Below are positions 9,176-18,194 of a stretch of DNA of 64,000 nucleotides, piece after piece (position 1 is the first letter of the stretch; each line of letters opens with the position of its first letter). The position numbers and the translations under genes are program-made. The DNA is taken from assembly GCA_963742585.1 (NCBI GenBank), contig CAVUMI010000009.1, positions 1,302,001 to 1,366,000 of the forward strand. Direction: 5' to 3'. Under the pieces are notes generated by a model that was not told the DNA's origin, did no database searches, and saw only the letters and a list, made by a program, of their open reading frames with translations. The DNA comes from JACDEA01 sp963742585 (GTDB taxonomy: Bacteria > Actinomycetota > Acidimicrobiia > Acidimicrobiales > JACDEA01).

Positions 9176-10356
9176 TCGTCGTCTCCCTTTCGCTTCCCGG
9201 AGCGCCGTCGGACGGTTCGTACCGGCGTCTCGTCATCCTGCTGAACCTGCGCGGATGGCGCAATCGAGGACGGCGTCGTCGTCACGACGGGCGCGACCGT
9301 CGTCGAGACGACGGCGCTGGCGGGGTTGACCGGCGTCGCCGGCGGGTCGTCGCGGCTGGCGGCGACGCCGAGTCCGATCAGGAGCACCGCGGCGCCCGCC
9401 AAGCCGCCGGCCGCCAGAACCGTGCGTCGTGGGACCCGGCGCCACCAGGCTGCGGCGAGCGGTGAAGGGGCCATAAGGGTTCGGGTCGGATCGACCGGCG
9501 GGCCGTCGACCACACCAGCGCCATCGACGACGGTTGCGGCCGGATCCTGGTTCATGGCCGTCGCCATCTCCGCTGCCGTCGCGAACCGCGCTGCGGGGTC
9601 GCCCGCCATCGCCCTCGTTACCGCGGCGGCGAGTGTCGGATCGACGTCGGGCCGGAGTTCTCGTAACGGGGTGGGATCGTCGTCGCGCACCGCCATGGCC
9701 ACGGCCAGGGGTGACGGCCCGTCGAACGGCTTACGGCCCGCCAACGCCTCATAGAGCACCACGCCCAACGCCCAGATGTCCGAACGCGCCGTCGCCGGCT
9801 TGCCGTCCACGCGCTCCGGCGCAAGGTACGCGGGAGTGCCGGTGAGTGCGTTAGTCGTCGTGGGATCGACGAGCAGGGTGTTCGACTCCCGGGCGATGCC
9901 GAAGTCGGCGATCTTGGCGTGGCCATCCTCGGTCAGCAGGATGTTGCCGGGCTTGATATCGCGGTGCACGATCCCGGCCGCGTGCGCAGCAGCCATCGCA
10001 GCCAACACATCGTCGGCCAGCACGCGGACCGCGGCATCGGACAGAGCGCCCGCCCGCATCCGATCTCCGAGCGTCTCACCGGGCAGCCGTTCCATCACGA
10101 TGTACGGCAGGCCGTCGTCGGTGACGCCGGTGTCATAAACCGACACGACATTCGGGTGATTGAGCCGCGCCGCTACCCGGGCCTCGTCCTCGAAGCGAGC
10201 AGCCATGTCATCGGGAGCGATACTGCCCGGCCGCATGATCTTGACCGCGACGTCCCTCTGGAGTCGCTGATCGAACGCGGTGTGAACGTCGGCCATTCCC
10301 CCACGACCGATGACGTCGCCCACCTCGAACCGATCACCAAGCCGCATCGAGGTCAT
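9172..10356 (-). CDS. Membrane-anchored Ser/Thr protein kinase (PknB-like)
   Basis: 394-residue Hanks-type kinase. The catalytic domain occupies about residues 8-270, with the glycine loop GRGGMADV, the ATP lysine in VAVKIM (K39), the catalytic loop HRDIKPGN, and DFG in KIADFGIARE. After a proline-rich juxtamembrane stretch, one transmembrane helix follows (about residues 313-335), then a short Thr/Pro-rich extracytoplasmic tail ending in a basic/acidic patch; there are no PASTA repeats. It is presumably a receptor-like kinase sensing an unknown signal. It lies directly upstream of the HhH-PHP gene (stop/start overlap). Confidence 0.92.
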   Translation of the reverse strand: MTSMRLGDRFEVGDVIGRGGMADVHTAFDQRLQRDVAVKIMRPGSIAPDDMAARFEDEARVAARLNHPNVVSVYDTGVTDDGLPYIVMERLPGETLGDRMRAGALSDAAVRVLADDVLAAMAAAHAAGIVHRDIKPGNILLTEDGHAKIADFGIARESNTLLVDPTTTNALTGTPAYLAPERVDGKPATARSDIWALGVVLYEALAGRKPFDGPSPLAVAMAVRDDDPTPLRELRPDVDPTLAAAVTRAMAGDPAARFATAAEMATAMNQDPAATVVDGAGVVDGPPVDPTRTLMAPSPLAAAWWRRVPRRTVLAAGGLAGAAVLLIGLGVAASRDDPPATPVNPASAVVSTTVAPVVTTTPSSIAPSAQVQQDDETPVRTVRRRSGKRKGDDD

Positions 10357-10394
10357 CTACCCCGTGAACCGGTCTGGAATCGCCCGGAGCCGCA

Positions 10395-10805
10395 TCAGCG
10401 GCTGACCTTGGGTCCGGTGCGCTCGATGGCGATGAGAATCATCACCCGGCGCTCGCGCTCCATAGCGGCGCGATAGTCGGCCCAGTCCGGATGCTCGCCG
10501 GCCACTCGCCGGTAGTAGTCAACGAGCAGTTCCATAGCATCCGGAAGGGCGACGATCTCAGCAGTGCCCTCCACCTGACACCACTGGCCGAAGAACTCGT
10601 CCTGCATCACACAGAGCGAGGCACTGGGATCCCGACGCAGATTCTTGACCTTCACCGCGGTTTCCCGGGTACTGATGCCGACCCGACCCGCGTCGTCGAG
10701 AGCGACGCTCACCGGCGAGAGCTGGGGCCGGCCGTCGGAGCGCCGCGTGGCCAGCACGGCGCGATGGTGCGATTGAATGAAGGCACGCGCCTCATCGATG
10801 TCCAT
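10395..10805 (-). CDS. PPOX-class (F420-dependent, Rv1155-like) oxidoreductase
   Basis: 136-residue split-barrel flavin/F420-binding protein. The family fingerprint is at the N-terminus (HRAVLATRRSDGRPQLSPV), with GISTRETAVKVKNLRRDP and a C-terminal RRVMILIAIERT. Such proteins reduce substrates with cofactor F420 in actinobacteria; the substrate is unknown. The ATG at 10805 is chosen because AAGGGAGA lies 7 bases upstream, a good ribosome site; the frame is open further upstream without family similarity. It is divergent from the FAD oxidoreductase gene, with starts only 15 bases apart. Confidence 0.85.
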   Translation of the reverse strand: MDIDEARAFIQSHHRAVLATRRSDGRPQLSPVSVALDDAGRVGISTRETAVKVKNLRRDPSASLCVMQDEFFGQWCQVEGTAEIVALPDAMELLVDYYRRVAGEHPDWADYRAAMERERRVMILIAIERTGPKVSR

Positions 10806-10820
10806 GGCACAGTCTCCCTT

Positions 10821-11813
10821 ATGGAAGTGGCGGTGGTGGGGCTCGGGGCGACCGGGCTGGCGGCGGTGACAGAGGCGCGACGGCGCGGCGCGGTAGTCGT
10901 GGGCTACGACGCTGGTGCGGTGGGCAGTGGCGCTTCCGGCCGCAATGGTGGATTCCTGCTCGCCGGCGCAGCCGACTTCTACCACCGACGTCGCAACCGC
11001 GATCTCTACGGGCGCACGCTCGACGAGATCGGTCGGATGGTCACGGATACGCCGACGGTGATATCCCGCGTAGGAAGCATCCGCCGGCCCGCGTCCCTCG
11101 AGGAGCACGAGGACTGCGAGGCCCACTACCAGGCCCTGGTGGACGACGGGTTCCCGGCCGAGAGGATGCGCGACGGCAGCGTGTTGCTACCGTCCGATGG
11201 CTCATTCCATCCGCTGGCGAGGGTGAAGCTGATGGCGTACGCGGCGCGCGAGGCCGGTGCGCTGCTCGTCGAGCACCGCGCCGTTCAGGACTTCGACGCG
11301 CTCGAGGCCGACCGCGTAATCGTCGCCGTCGACGGCGGTCTCGAACGTCTCCTTCCGGAATTGACCGGGCGGGTCCGAACCGCCCGCCTGCAAATGCTGG
11401 CGACCGCGCGAACCGACGAGGTGCGCATTGAGCGCCCGACCTACTCGCGCTTCGGCTACGACTACTGGCAGCAGCTCCCCGACGGCCGCATCGTGCTGGG
11501 CGGCTGTCGCGATCAGTTCCCCGATCAGTCCTGGACGACGGCGAGCCGACCGACCCAGGCCGTTCAGGCCGCACTCGACCGGGTGCTGCGTGAGGAAGTC
11601 GGCGTCCGGCGCGCCGAGGTCACCCACCGGTGGGCGGGCACGAGTAGCTACACCGATGATCGCCGCCCGGTCTGCGAAGAAGTTCGGAGGGGCGTCATAG
11701 CCGTCGGCGCGTTCTGCGGCAACGGCAACGTGGTCGGCTCGATGGCCGGCCGGGCCGCGGTCGAGCTCGCCCTCGACGGCTACTCGCCCTTGGCGGAGGC
11801 GCTAACCGCGTAG
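10821..11813 (+). CDS. FAD-dependent oxidoreductase (DAO family)
   Basis: 330-residue D-amino-acid-oxidase/glycine-oxidase-like flavoprotein. The Rossmann motif VVGLGATGLA is at the extreme N-terminus, followed by GSGASGRNGGF, which contacts FAD in this family. The C-terminal part has HRWAGTSSYTDDRRP and GAFCGNGNV, the usual flavin-closing segment. It probably oxidises an amine or amino acid; the substrate is not assignable. The start at 10821 places the Rossmann strand at residue 2. Its end overlaps the convergent AAA-protein gene by 12 bases. Confidence 0.85.
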   Translation: MEVAVVGLGATGLAAVTEARRRGAVVVGYDAGAVGSGASGRNGGFLLAGAADFYHRRRNRDLYGRTLDEIGRMVTDTPTVISRVGSIRRPASLEEHEDCEAHYQALVDDGFPAERMRDGSVLLPSDGSFHPLARVKLMAYAAREAGALLVEHRAVQDFDALEADRVIVAVDGGLERLLPELTGRVRTARLQMLATARTDEVRIERPTYSRFGYDYWQQLPDGRIVLGGCRDQFPDQSWTTASRPTQAVQAALDRVLREEVGVRRAEVTHRWAGTSSYTDDRRPVCEEVRRGVIAVGAFCGNGNVVGSMAGRAAVELALDGYSPLAEALTA

Positions 11814-14770
11814 CCGCGCAAGCGCGGCGTCGGTGCGGGCGACGAGTAGCTGCGCGCCGACGCTGTCCTCGAGTATTCGGGCGGCCTCGTAGTGATGGCG
11901 GGCATCCTCGGGCCGTCCGATGGCGGCGGCCAGCATTCCCAAGTAGCGGTCGGCCGCGCCGGGGCAAGCCACCCCAGTGGCGGCGACGATGAGCTGGCCG
12001 GCGAACGGCGCGAGGAGATCGACGAGCAACGCGGCGCGATCTCGATCCCCGAGCTCGGCGCACACCTCGGCCAGGAGCGTGAGCGCACCGGTCCACGCGA
12101 GGTCGCGCGGCACGCGCGCGAAGTCGTCGGAAGCGGCGATCTCGAAGTGTTGGCGCGCCGCGTCGAGCTGGCCAAGGTCGGCGTAGGTGATAGCTAGAGC
12201 GACCCGGAAACCGACGATGCCGGGATTGGCGGCTACCGCGTCGGCAAGGACCGGCTCCACCTCGGCCAGGCGCCGCTGCTCCCGACGTAGGTAGAAGAGC
12301 TGCGCGGTGAAGGCGTTGGCGTAGTTGACGTGGCTGCCGCCCAACTCGACGATCGCGACCGTGTGCGCCTCCGCCTCATCAAGGCGGCCTTCGAGCATCG
12401 CCCGCAGGCCATCCCACGCGGCCGACCAACCCGCGGCGGTCGTGTGCCGCCGCTCGTTGCCAATACGAGCCAGCTCAGTGTGGGCGGCGATAAAGCCGCC
12501 AAGGTCACCGCGTCGAAGACAGGCCTGACCGACGAAGCGGTGCCCCCAGGTGAGGATCCACGCCTCGGGTCGTTCTTGGGCCACCGCTACCAGCTCGCTT
12601 CCGATCGCATACAACGCATCCGCGTCGGGACTGGCGAGCAGCACCGCGCCTTGGGCGACCAGCGCGCGCGCGACCGCGTCCCTGCGTCACCAACCGCCCG
12701 CCCGGCCTCGGCCGCGGTGGCCGCCAGTTCGCCGAGGTCGGCCGACGAGCTCTCCATGGTTGCTCGGGCATAGACCAACGCGCCGAGGGCGCGGGCGCGA
12801 AGATCCGGGCGATCGTCCCCCACTACCGCGAGCGCCTCCTCACACAGCGGCACGGCCGGCGCCGTGCCCGCGCCGAAGACCGTCTCTTCGGCCATCAACT
12901 CTGCGGCGCGGACCAACCGCTCCGCCGATCCGATGGCCCGGGCGCTGGCCGCCGCCCGCTGAAGCGCATCGACGACGCCCTCAGGATCCTCGCCGGGACC
13001 GTCCTGGAGCGCGTTGGCCCGCAACAGCCAAAGGTCGGACCGGCGCGCGTCGTCACCGCGCCCGTCCAGCTCCAACGCATGCAGTCCGCGGTCGATCCGG
13101 ACCAGTGCCTCCTCATGCGCGAGCTGCCCCAGGGCTTGTGTGGCGGCGCGGATCGCATAGTCGACCGCCTTGCCGATCTCGGCACCGCCCACCGCTTCGC
13201 CGAAGTGGTAGGCGAGCGCGTCAACGTGCTCGTCGGCGTCGGGACGGGACTCGATGGCCTCGCCAATGCGACGGTGCAGCCGAGCCCGTCTGGCCGAGGT
13301 GAGTCCCGAGAGCAACGTTTGGCGGATCAACGAGTGGTCAAATGCGTACACACCCCGTTCCGTGCCCAGCACCAGCCCTGCATTCTCGGCCTCGTCCAGT
13401 GCGTCGAAGACCGCCTCGCCATCGTCGGCCGCGTCGGGAATCGCTTCGAGCAAGCCGACCTCGAACGAAGGACCGATGACCGCGGCCACGGTGAGTGCGC
13501 GTAGCACGTCAGGCGACAGCCGGTTGAGGCGTCGGCCCACTACGTCACGCACGCTTTCGGGCAGGCCCATGTCGCGAATGTCGAGGTCCGCCGCCGCGGT
13601 CCACCGCCCGTCCTCCTGGTAGACGACACCTGACTCGGCCAAGTGATTCAACACCTCAGCCATGTAGAACGGGTTGCCGTCGGTTTCTGCGTGAAGCGCG
13701 GCGACGAGCTCCATCCCGCGGTCGTCGAGATCGTGACCTGCCGCGGCGGCCACGAATGCCGCCACGCCCTCGCGATCCAGTCCGCGGAGAACCACCCGCT
13801 CGACACCGCGCAGCCGGCGTATCTCGGCCAACGCGTCGGTGAGCGGATTGAGACGGTCCAGCTCGTCGTCGCGATAGGTGACGACGACGAGTAGGCGACT
13901 GGCCAGCTCGCTTCGCAGTAGATGGCGAAGGAGCAGGACCGTGGGCTTGATCGCCCAGTGCAGGTCGTCGATCACCAGCAACACGGGGTGATCGGCGCCG
14001 GCCCGAGCCAGGAGATCGACCACCGCCTCAAACATCAGGTACCGCTCGGCAGCCGGGTCGGAGCGGTCCGCCGGCGGCAGGTCCAAACGAGCCGCCAATG
14101 CCGGCACGACGCGAGCCAGTTCCGTGCCCCTGGCGCGGACGTGGGCCTCCAGCACCGACTGTGGGAGGTCACGAACGTGGGAGTTCAGGGCCTCGACGAA
14201 CGGCTGGTAGGGAACGCCGAGGTCCTCCTCACACCGGCCGTAGAGCACAATCGCACCCGTTTCGGCGGCGAGCGCCCGCGCCGCCGCCTCCGCGGCCAAC
14301 CGCGTCTTGCCCATGCCCGCCGCGCCACTGACCAGAACGGCGCGCAGCTCGCCGGCGGCCGCTTCCTTCCACGCCTGCGACAGACGATCGAGTTCCTCGA
14401 CGCGAGCAACGAACGGCGCCACCGCCGATCCCGCCAGCCCCGGCGGCAGCGCGCCCGTGGCCGGCGTCGGCGCCTCCCAGATCACCGCCACCGCGTCAGC
14501 GTCAATTCGCTCGAACAAATGGCCGCGACGCGGTGCAATCAGGTCGTGCACGAGCGGCGACACCAGTATCTGGCCAACCAGGGCGCGCTGGCACAGGGCT
14601 TCAGCCACGGCCGCGGTCTCGGTGGGCACCTCCCCGACGTGGAGACCCACCTTGGCAGGGGCCACGCGTTGCGACTCGATGGCCGCGCCCACGGCATCGA
14701 GCGCGCTGGCGAACTCGCGTGCCTCTGTTTTCCCCCCGTGCTCGCGAACGAGCAGCGTCACTAGCGCCAC
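11802..14770 (-). CDS. Cyclase-like/AAA ATPase/TPR signalling protein, one frameshift
   Basis: Large cytoplasmic regulator. About 110 N-terminal residues resemble a nucleotide-cyclase homology domain but are truncated (GLHVGEV and ISPLV-like VSPLVHDL remain; the metal-binding FTD motif is absent). An AAA/STAND-type ATPase follows: GAAGMGKTRL Walker A, LLVIDDLHW Walker B, VVVTYRDDEL sensor region. The C-terminal half is helical TPR-like repeats. The reading frame breaks near 12670, where one base seems missing, unlike most breaks in this window. The start is GTG 14770 with TACGGT 7 bases before it. No LuxR DNA-binding helix is present at the C-terminus. Confidence 0.8.
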
Positions 14771-14810
14771 TGGTTACACCGTACCGACTTCCCCGCGTGT
14801 GAGGGCCTGA

Positions 14811-15944
14811 CTACGGCGGACCGCGCCACGCCCACGCCCCTGGCCCACCCTCGAGGCGGTGACCGCCGTAGGTGATGAGGTCGTGGTCGAAGGAACACAG
14901 CGTGGCCAGGTTCCAGTAGGCGGTTGGCCCCTTCTTGCCGTAGTCGATGCGGTAGTGGTGCACCTGCAGTCGGTGCGCCGACGAGCAGCCCGGGCGAACG
15001 CAGCGATAGCCGTCGCGCTCGAAGATGGCGGTATCGAGGACCGCGGGCCGGCGCCGGCCCGGATGAGCGACCTTGGCGACATCGACCCCGTCGGTGAGGA
15101 GCACCTTGATAAATGCCCCGGCCAGGATGGCCCCGATGGCCTCGTTTACCGGGACCGGCCCGGTGCTGCTCTCCGCGGCGCCGCGCTCGTTGCGCAGCGC
15201 CGACTCATCGACCCGGATCACCACGGTGGTATCGACAGATGCACCGCCGCCGGTGACCAGGTTCAGCAGCGCGTCGGCCCGGTAGGCCTCGGCTGACTCA
15301 CGGCGGCCCTCGGCATAGGCGGCCTTGAAGACGGCCTCGGCCTCCGCGGCGAGCGCCGCATCGAACTGCGCGCCGGCCATCGCGGTGTTGCGGCCCGAGT
15401 AGCAGTAGGCACCTTCTGCATCGGTCCAGCTCCGGTGGTGGCGCTCCTTGTGGATACGCGCGTGGCGGGCGGCCTCGTCATCGACCGAGCGGGCTTTGGC
15501 CTTCTCCTTGGCACAGGTGCCCTTGAGCCCCTTGAAGCTCTCCTTCTTGGCTGCGCCTAGCAGCCGCTCCTCGTTTTCCGGCGTGGCCGCTGGGCCGATC
15601 TCGTTGAGTTGGGTTGCCGAAAGGCGACCGCGACGCAACTCGTCTGACGTCTTGGGCAGCTCCTCGAGCTTGGCCGAGGTCTCCAGCGTCGATCGGGCCT
15701 GGCCGAAGCTGGTGCCGGTCTTGGCCGCCAGCCACTCCTCGGGGCTTCGATGACCGTTACGCGTCCAGTCGCTGCTGTCCGCGGCGCGGTCGGCCACCAA
15801 CGTGCGCCCGGCCACTGCCCGATGCTCGATAGCGGTGAATTCGTCGAGCAGCTTCACCGCGTCGCGGGGATGCAGCGCGGCGGGATCGAGCGCGACGAGA
15901 ACCTCGTCGAGTTCGCCGATCAACCGCTCAAGCGTTGCGAGCAC
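14811..15944 (-). CDS. HNH endonuclease, DUF222/13E12 family
   Basis: 377 residues: an N-terminal helical DUF222 region (13E12 repeat family) and a C-terminal HNH nuclease domain with FERDGYRCVRPGC, LQVHHYRIDYGKKG and NLATLCSFDHDLIT, so both Cys pairs and the His metal ligands are kept. The GTG at 15944 is supported by GGAGG five bases upstream. The upstream region carries a sigma70-type promoter with a near-perfect LexA box, implying induction on DNA damage. The family is common in actinobacteria and often multicopy; no intein, intron or repeat flanks it here. Confidence 0.88.
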   Translation of the reverse strand: MLATLERLIGELDEVLVALDPAALHPRDAVKLLDEFTAIEHRAVAGRTLVADRAADSSDWTRNGHRSPEEWLAAKTGTSFGQARSTLETSAKLEELPKTSDELRRGRLSATQLNEIGPAATPENEERLLGAAKKESFKGLKGTCAKEKAKARSVDDEAARHARIHKERHHRSWTDAEGAYCYSGRNTAMAGAQFDAALAAEAEAVFKAAYAEGRRESAEAYRADALLNLVTGGGASVDTTVVIRVDESALRNERGAAESSTGPVPVNEAIGAILAGAFIKVLLTDGVDVAKVAHPGRRRPAVLDTAIFERDGYRCVRPGCSSAHRLQVHHYRIDYGKKGPTAYWNLATLCSFDHDLITYGGHRLEGGPGAWAWRGPP

Positions 15945-16009
15945 TGCATCCTCCGGACTCGGAGGGGACTGTCGTAGGGGGAAGTAGTCACCCGATAGCT
16001 GCTTTCCCC

Positions 16010-16039
16010 ACTATATCGAACGGGTGTTCGGTCAGTCAA
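16010..16039 (-). promoter_or_regulatory. SOS promoter: -35/-10 with LexA box in the spacer
   Basis: On the minus strand TTGACT (16039-16034) and TATAGT (16015-16010) are separated by 18 bases. The spacer contains CGAAC-N4-GTTCG (16017-16030), a perfect 5+5 palindrome matching the actinobacterial LexA operator (consensus TCGAAC-N4-GTTCGA; 11 of 12 positions fit). It lies about 66 bases upstream of the HNH-gene start. LexA bound here would cover the polymerase site. Confidence 0.8.
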
Positions 16040-16082
16040 GTCACGATTCGCCGGGCGTGGACTGCCCTGCTTGCGAACCGCG

Positions 16083-18191
16083 TCAAACAGCGTTGATGAG
16101 CAGCACCTGCGCGGCCCGCTTGGTCGGCAAGTTGACCACCAGGCCATCACGCAACTGACCCGACGTGGCCGTTCCGACGACCGCGCCCGATGGCGCGCTC
16201 CTCAGTTCGAACGTGCGACCCGCGGGAACGTTGCGCAACGCGACCTTCATCGATGATGTGGATGCGTCCTGGCGGAAGACGAGCAGCGCGCCCCGCCCCG
16301 CGTTCGGATCCCACGATTGCAGCGCCGTCCAGCCGCCGGCCAACGGGTCGGCGAGCAGCGGATAGACCACCCCGCCGGTCAGCTGCTCGTTGTGCTGCCG
16401 GTAGAAGTCGAGCCAGGGCGCGGCCGCGTCGATCACAGCGGTCGGCAGCGAGCGCAGGTCCGTAAAGAACGTCAGATGCGAGAGCAATGCCACCGCCATC
16501 AACGTGCTCACTGGCCAGGTCTCGTACGACTTGTCGCCGAGGAAGTGCTGACCGATCGAGCTGGCGGGGACGAACGGGCTCAGGTTCCACAAGTTGTGCA
16601 GCAGCCGTGCGGGGTTGGGCGCGCCGTTCTGGAACCAACTCGGCCCCCGGCTCACCGACTCGAAGGGGAAGAGTCGGTAGTCGTTGGTCTCGTCGATCTG
16701 GAAGGTGACCTCCGGATAGGCCGGTTGCAGCCGGTCGAGCATCGCGACGAAGGCATCGTGGGTGTCGTAGAGGTCGCCCTGGCCGACGCAGTCGAGCCAG
16801 GCCAGGAAGTCGAACTTGAAGTAACGGACACCCCATCGGTCGATGGCATGCCGGATCCGGGTCTCGACATGACTCAGCGCGGCGCGACTCCATTGCCCGA
16901 TGCCCGCGGCGTTTGACCCGCTCGAGGGATCAGCCAGGTTGTAGAGCGCGAGCGCGTCGCCGGCGGGCGCGCAGACCCATTCTGGGTGTGTCTGAAACGC
17001 CTTCGAATTCGGATGGAAGTGAAGGGGGGTCATCCACATCCCGAGCTTCATCGGCGCGATCGTCGCCCGCACCTTGGCCAGATCGGGATCGCCAGGGAAC
17101 CGCAACGGGTCGGGTTCCCAGTCACCCGACTGCGCCTGCCAACCGTCGTCGAGGATGAAGGTGTCGATGCCCAGCCGGCGTGCCAGCGGCGCGACCTGCG
17201 CGATCGTCGCCTGGTTCATGCCGTCCTTGGCACCCAGCGAGACGCCGGAGGTATTGGTTCCGTTCGAGTTGAACGTGACCGCGTGCTCATAGGGCGCGGC
17301 GCGATGGTCGTTCAGGTACTGGTGGAACTGCCAAGCCTCATCGCCGTCGCCGTCACCCATCCCGACGAAGACGGCCGGCAGGTTGACTACCCGCCCGGGC
17401 TCGAGCACGCGCACCCGCCCGGCGGGCAGGTCGCTGTTCTCGACGTGAATCTGCTCCTCGAAGGGACCCGCCGAGACGACGTCACGCGCGTACTCGATGA
17501 GCGGCGTGGCTGTGCCGCTGGCGTACGCGGTGCGGACAGAGGGGAAGTCATTCGCTTCAGCAACCGCGAACAGGGTTTCTTGGCCGGACGCCGCCAGGGA
17601 CAGCCACTGGCCCGGGCCGTTCGGGTTGCTGCTCGTGTCGCGCCACGTCCCCGCGTGCGGGTCGCCCACGGTGAACTGGGGACCGGGCCACTCCGGCTCC
17701 CGCCAGTCGGCGCCGGCGCGCAACGCATGGCGGGTCGGTACCAGGCCGCCACCGGTCCTGAGCTGCGCGAGGCGGGCGCCGGCCAGCAGCAGGGGCAACG
17801 TCGTCCGCAATGACGTTGTCACCCGGAACCCGGCTACGCCGCGGGTACACCGAGATCGTTCGCGTGACGACCACGCCGGTCCCGGCCAGGACGACGCGGA
17901 GGCGCTTCCCGTCAGGCAGATCCTCGATGGCCGCGGTGACCACATCGAGCGCGTCGCTACGGATCGTCCCGGTTGGCGAGAGCAGCTCGAAGTCAGGACC
18001 CGGGTACACCCAGCTGCGGCCTGTCCGGCGGTCGGTGAGCGAGAAGGTCCGCGCGCCCGCCTTCGACCAGCGCCACTCCACGACGTCGTTTGCGAGCCGA
18101 AGCGTCGCCGCGGTGTCTGCGCGCGCGCCACCGCGGGGATCGTCGTTGCGCTCAAACCGATCGCGACAAGGAACGCGACGCGCCTACGCAT
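16083..18191 (-). CDS. Secreted alpha-galactosidase-like glycoside hydrolase (GH36/GH27 clan), two frameshifts
   Basis: Exported glycoside hydrolase. A signal peptide starts at ATG 18191 (MRRRVAFLVAIGL..., cleavage near ARAQ). The N-terminal beta-sandwich part (WRWSKAGARTFSLTD, GRSWVYPGPDFELL) is in another frame between about 18110 and 17830. The rest is intact: TFILDDGWQ, GMWMTPLHFHP, nucleophile region RYFKFDFLAW, and the presumed acid/base region FQIDETNDY. The YxKxD layout is that of clan GH-D melibiases, acting on alpha-galactosyl or related alpha-linkages. It is the last gene of a five-gene operon of exported proteins, 3 bases after the previous stop. Confidence 0.75.
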   Translation of the reverse strand: MRRRVAFLVAIGLSATTIPAVARAQTPRRRFGSQTTSWSGAGRRRARGPSRSPTAGQAAAGCTRVLTSSCSRQPGRSVATRSMWSPRPSRICLTGSASASSWPGPAWSSRERSRCTRGVAGFRVTTSLRTTLPLLLAGARLAQLRTGGGLVPTRHALRAGADWREPEWPGPQFTVGDPHAGTWRDTSSNPNGPGQWLSLAASGQETLFAVAEANDFPSVRTAYASGTATPLIEYARDVVSAGPFEEQIHVENSDLPAGRVRVLEPGRVVNLPAVFVGMGDGDGDEAWQFHQYLNDHRAAPYEHAVTFNSNGTNTSGVSLGAKDGMNQATIAQVAPLARRLGIDTFILDDGWQAQSGDWEPDPLRFPGDPDLAKVRATIAPMKLGMWMTPLHFHPNSKAFQTHPEWVCAPAGDALALYNLADPSSGSNAAGIGQWSRAALSHVETRIRHAIDRWGVRYFKFDFLAWLDCVGQGDLYDTHDAFVAMLDRLQPAYPEVTFQIDETNDYRLFPFESVSRGPSWFQNGAPNPARLLHNLWNLSPFVPASSIGQHFLGDKSYETWPVSTLMAVALLSHLTFFTDLRSLPTAVIDAAAPWLDFYRQHNEQLTGGVVYPLLADPLAGGWTALQSWDPNAGRGALLVFRQDASTSSMKVALRNVPAGRTFELRSAPSGAVVGTATSGQLRDGLVVNLPTKRAAQVLLINAV

Positions 18192-18194
18192 CCG

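Noticed and set aside
14811..15944. HNH gene as a homing endonuclease or phage terminase-associated nuclease
   Set aside because: The DUF222/13E12 architecture and SOS promoter fit a host gene family; no intron, intein or phage context.
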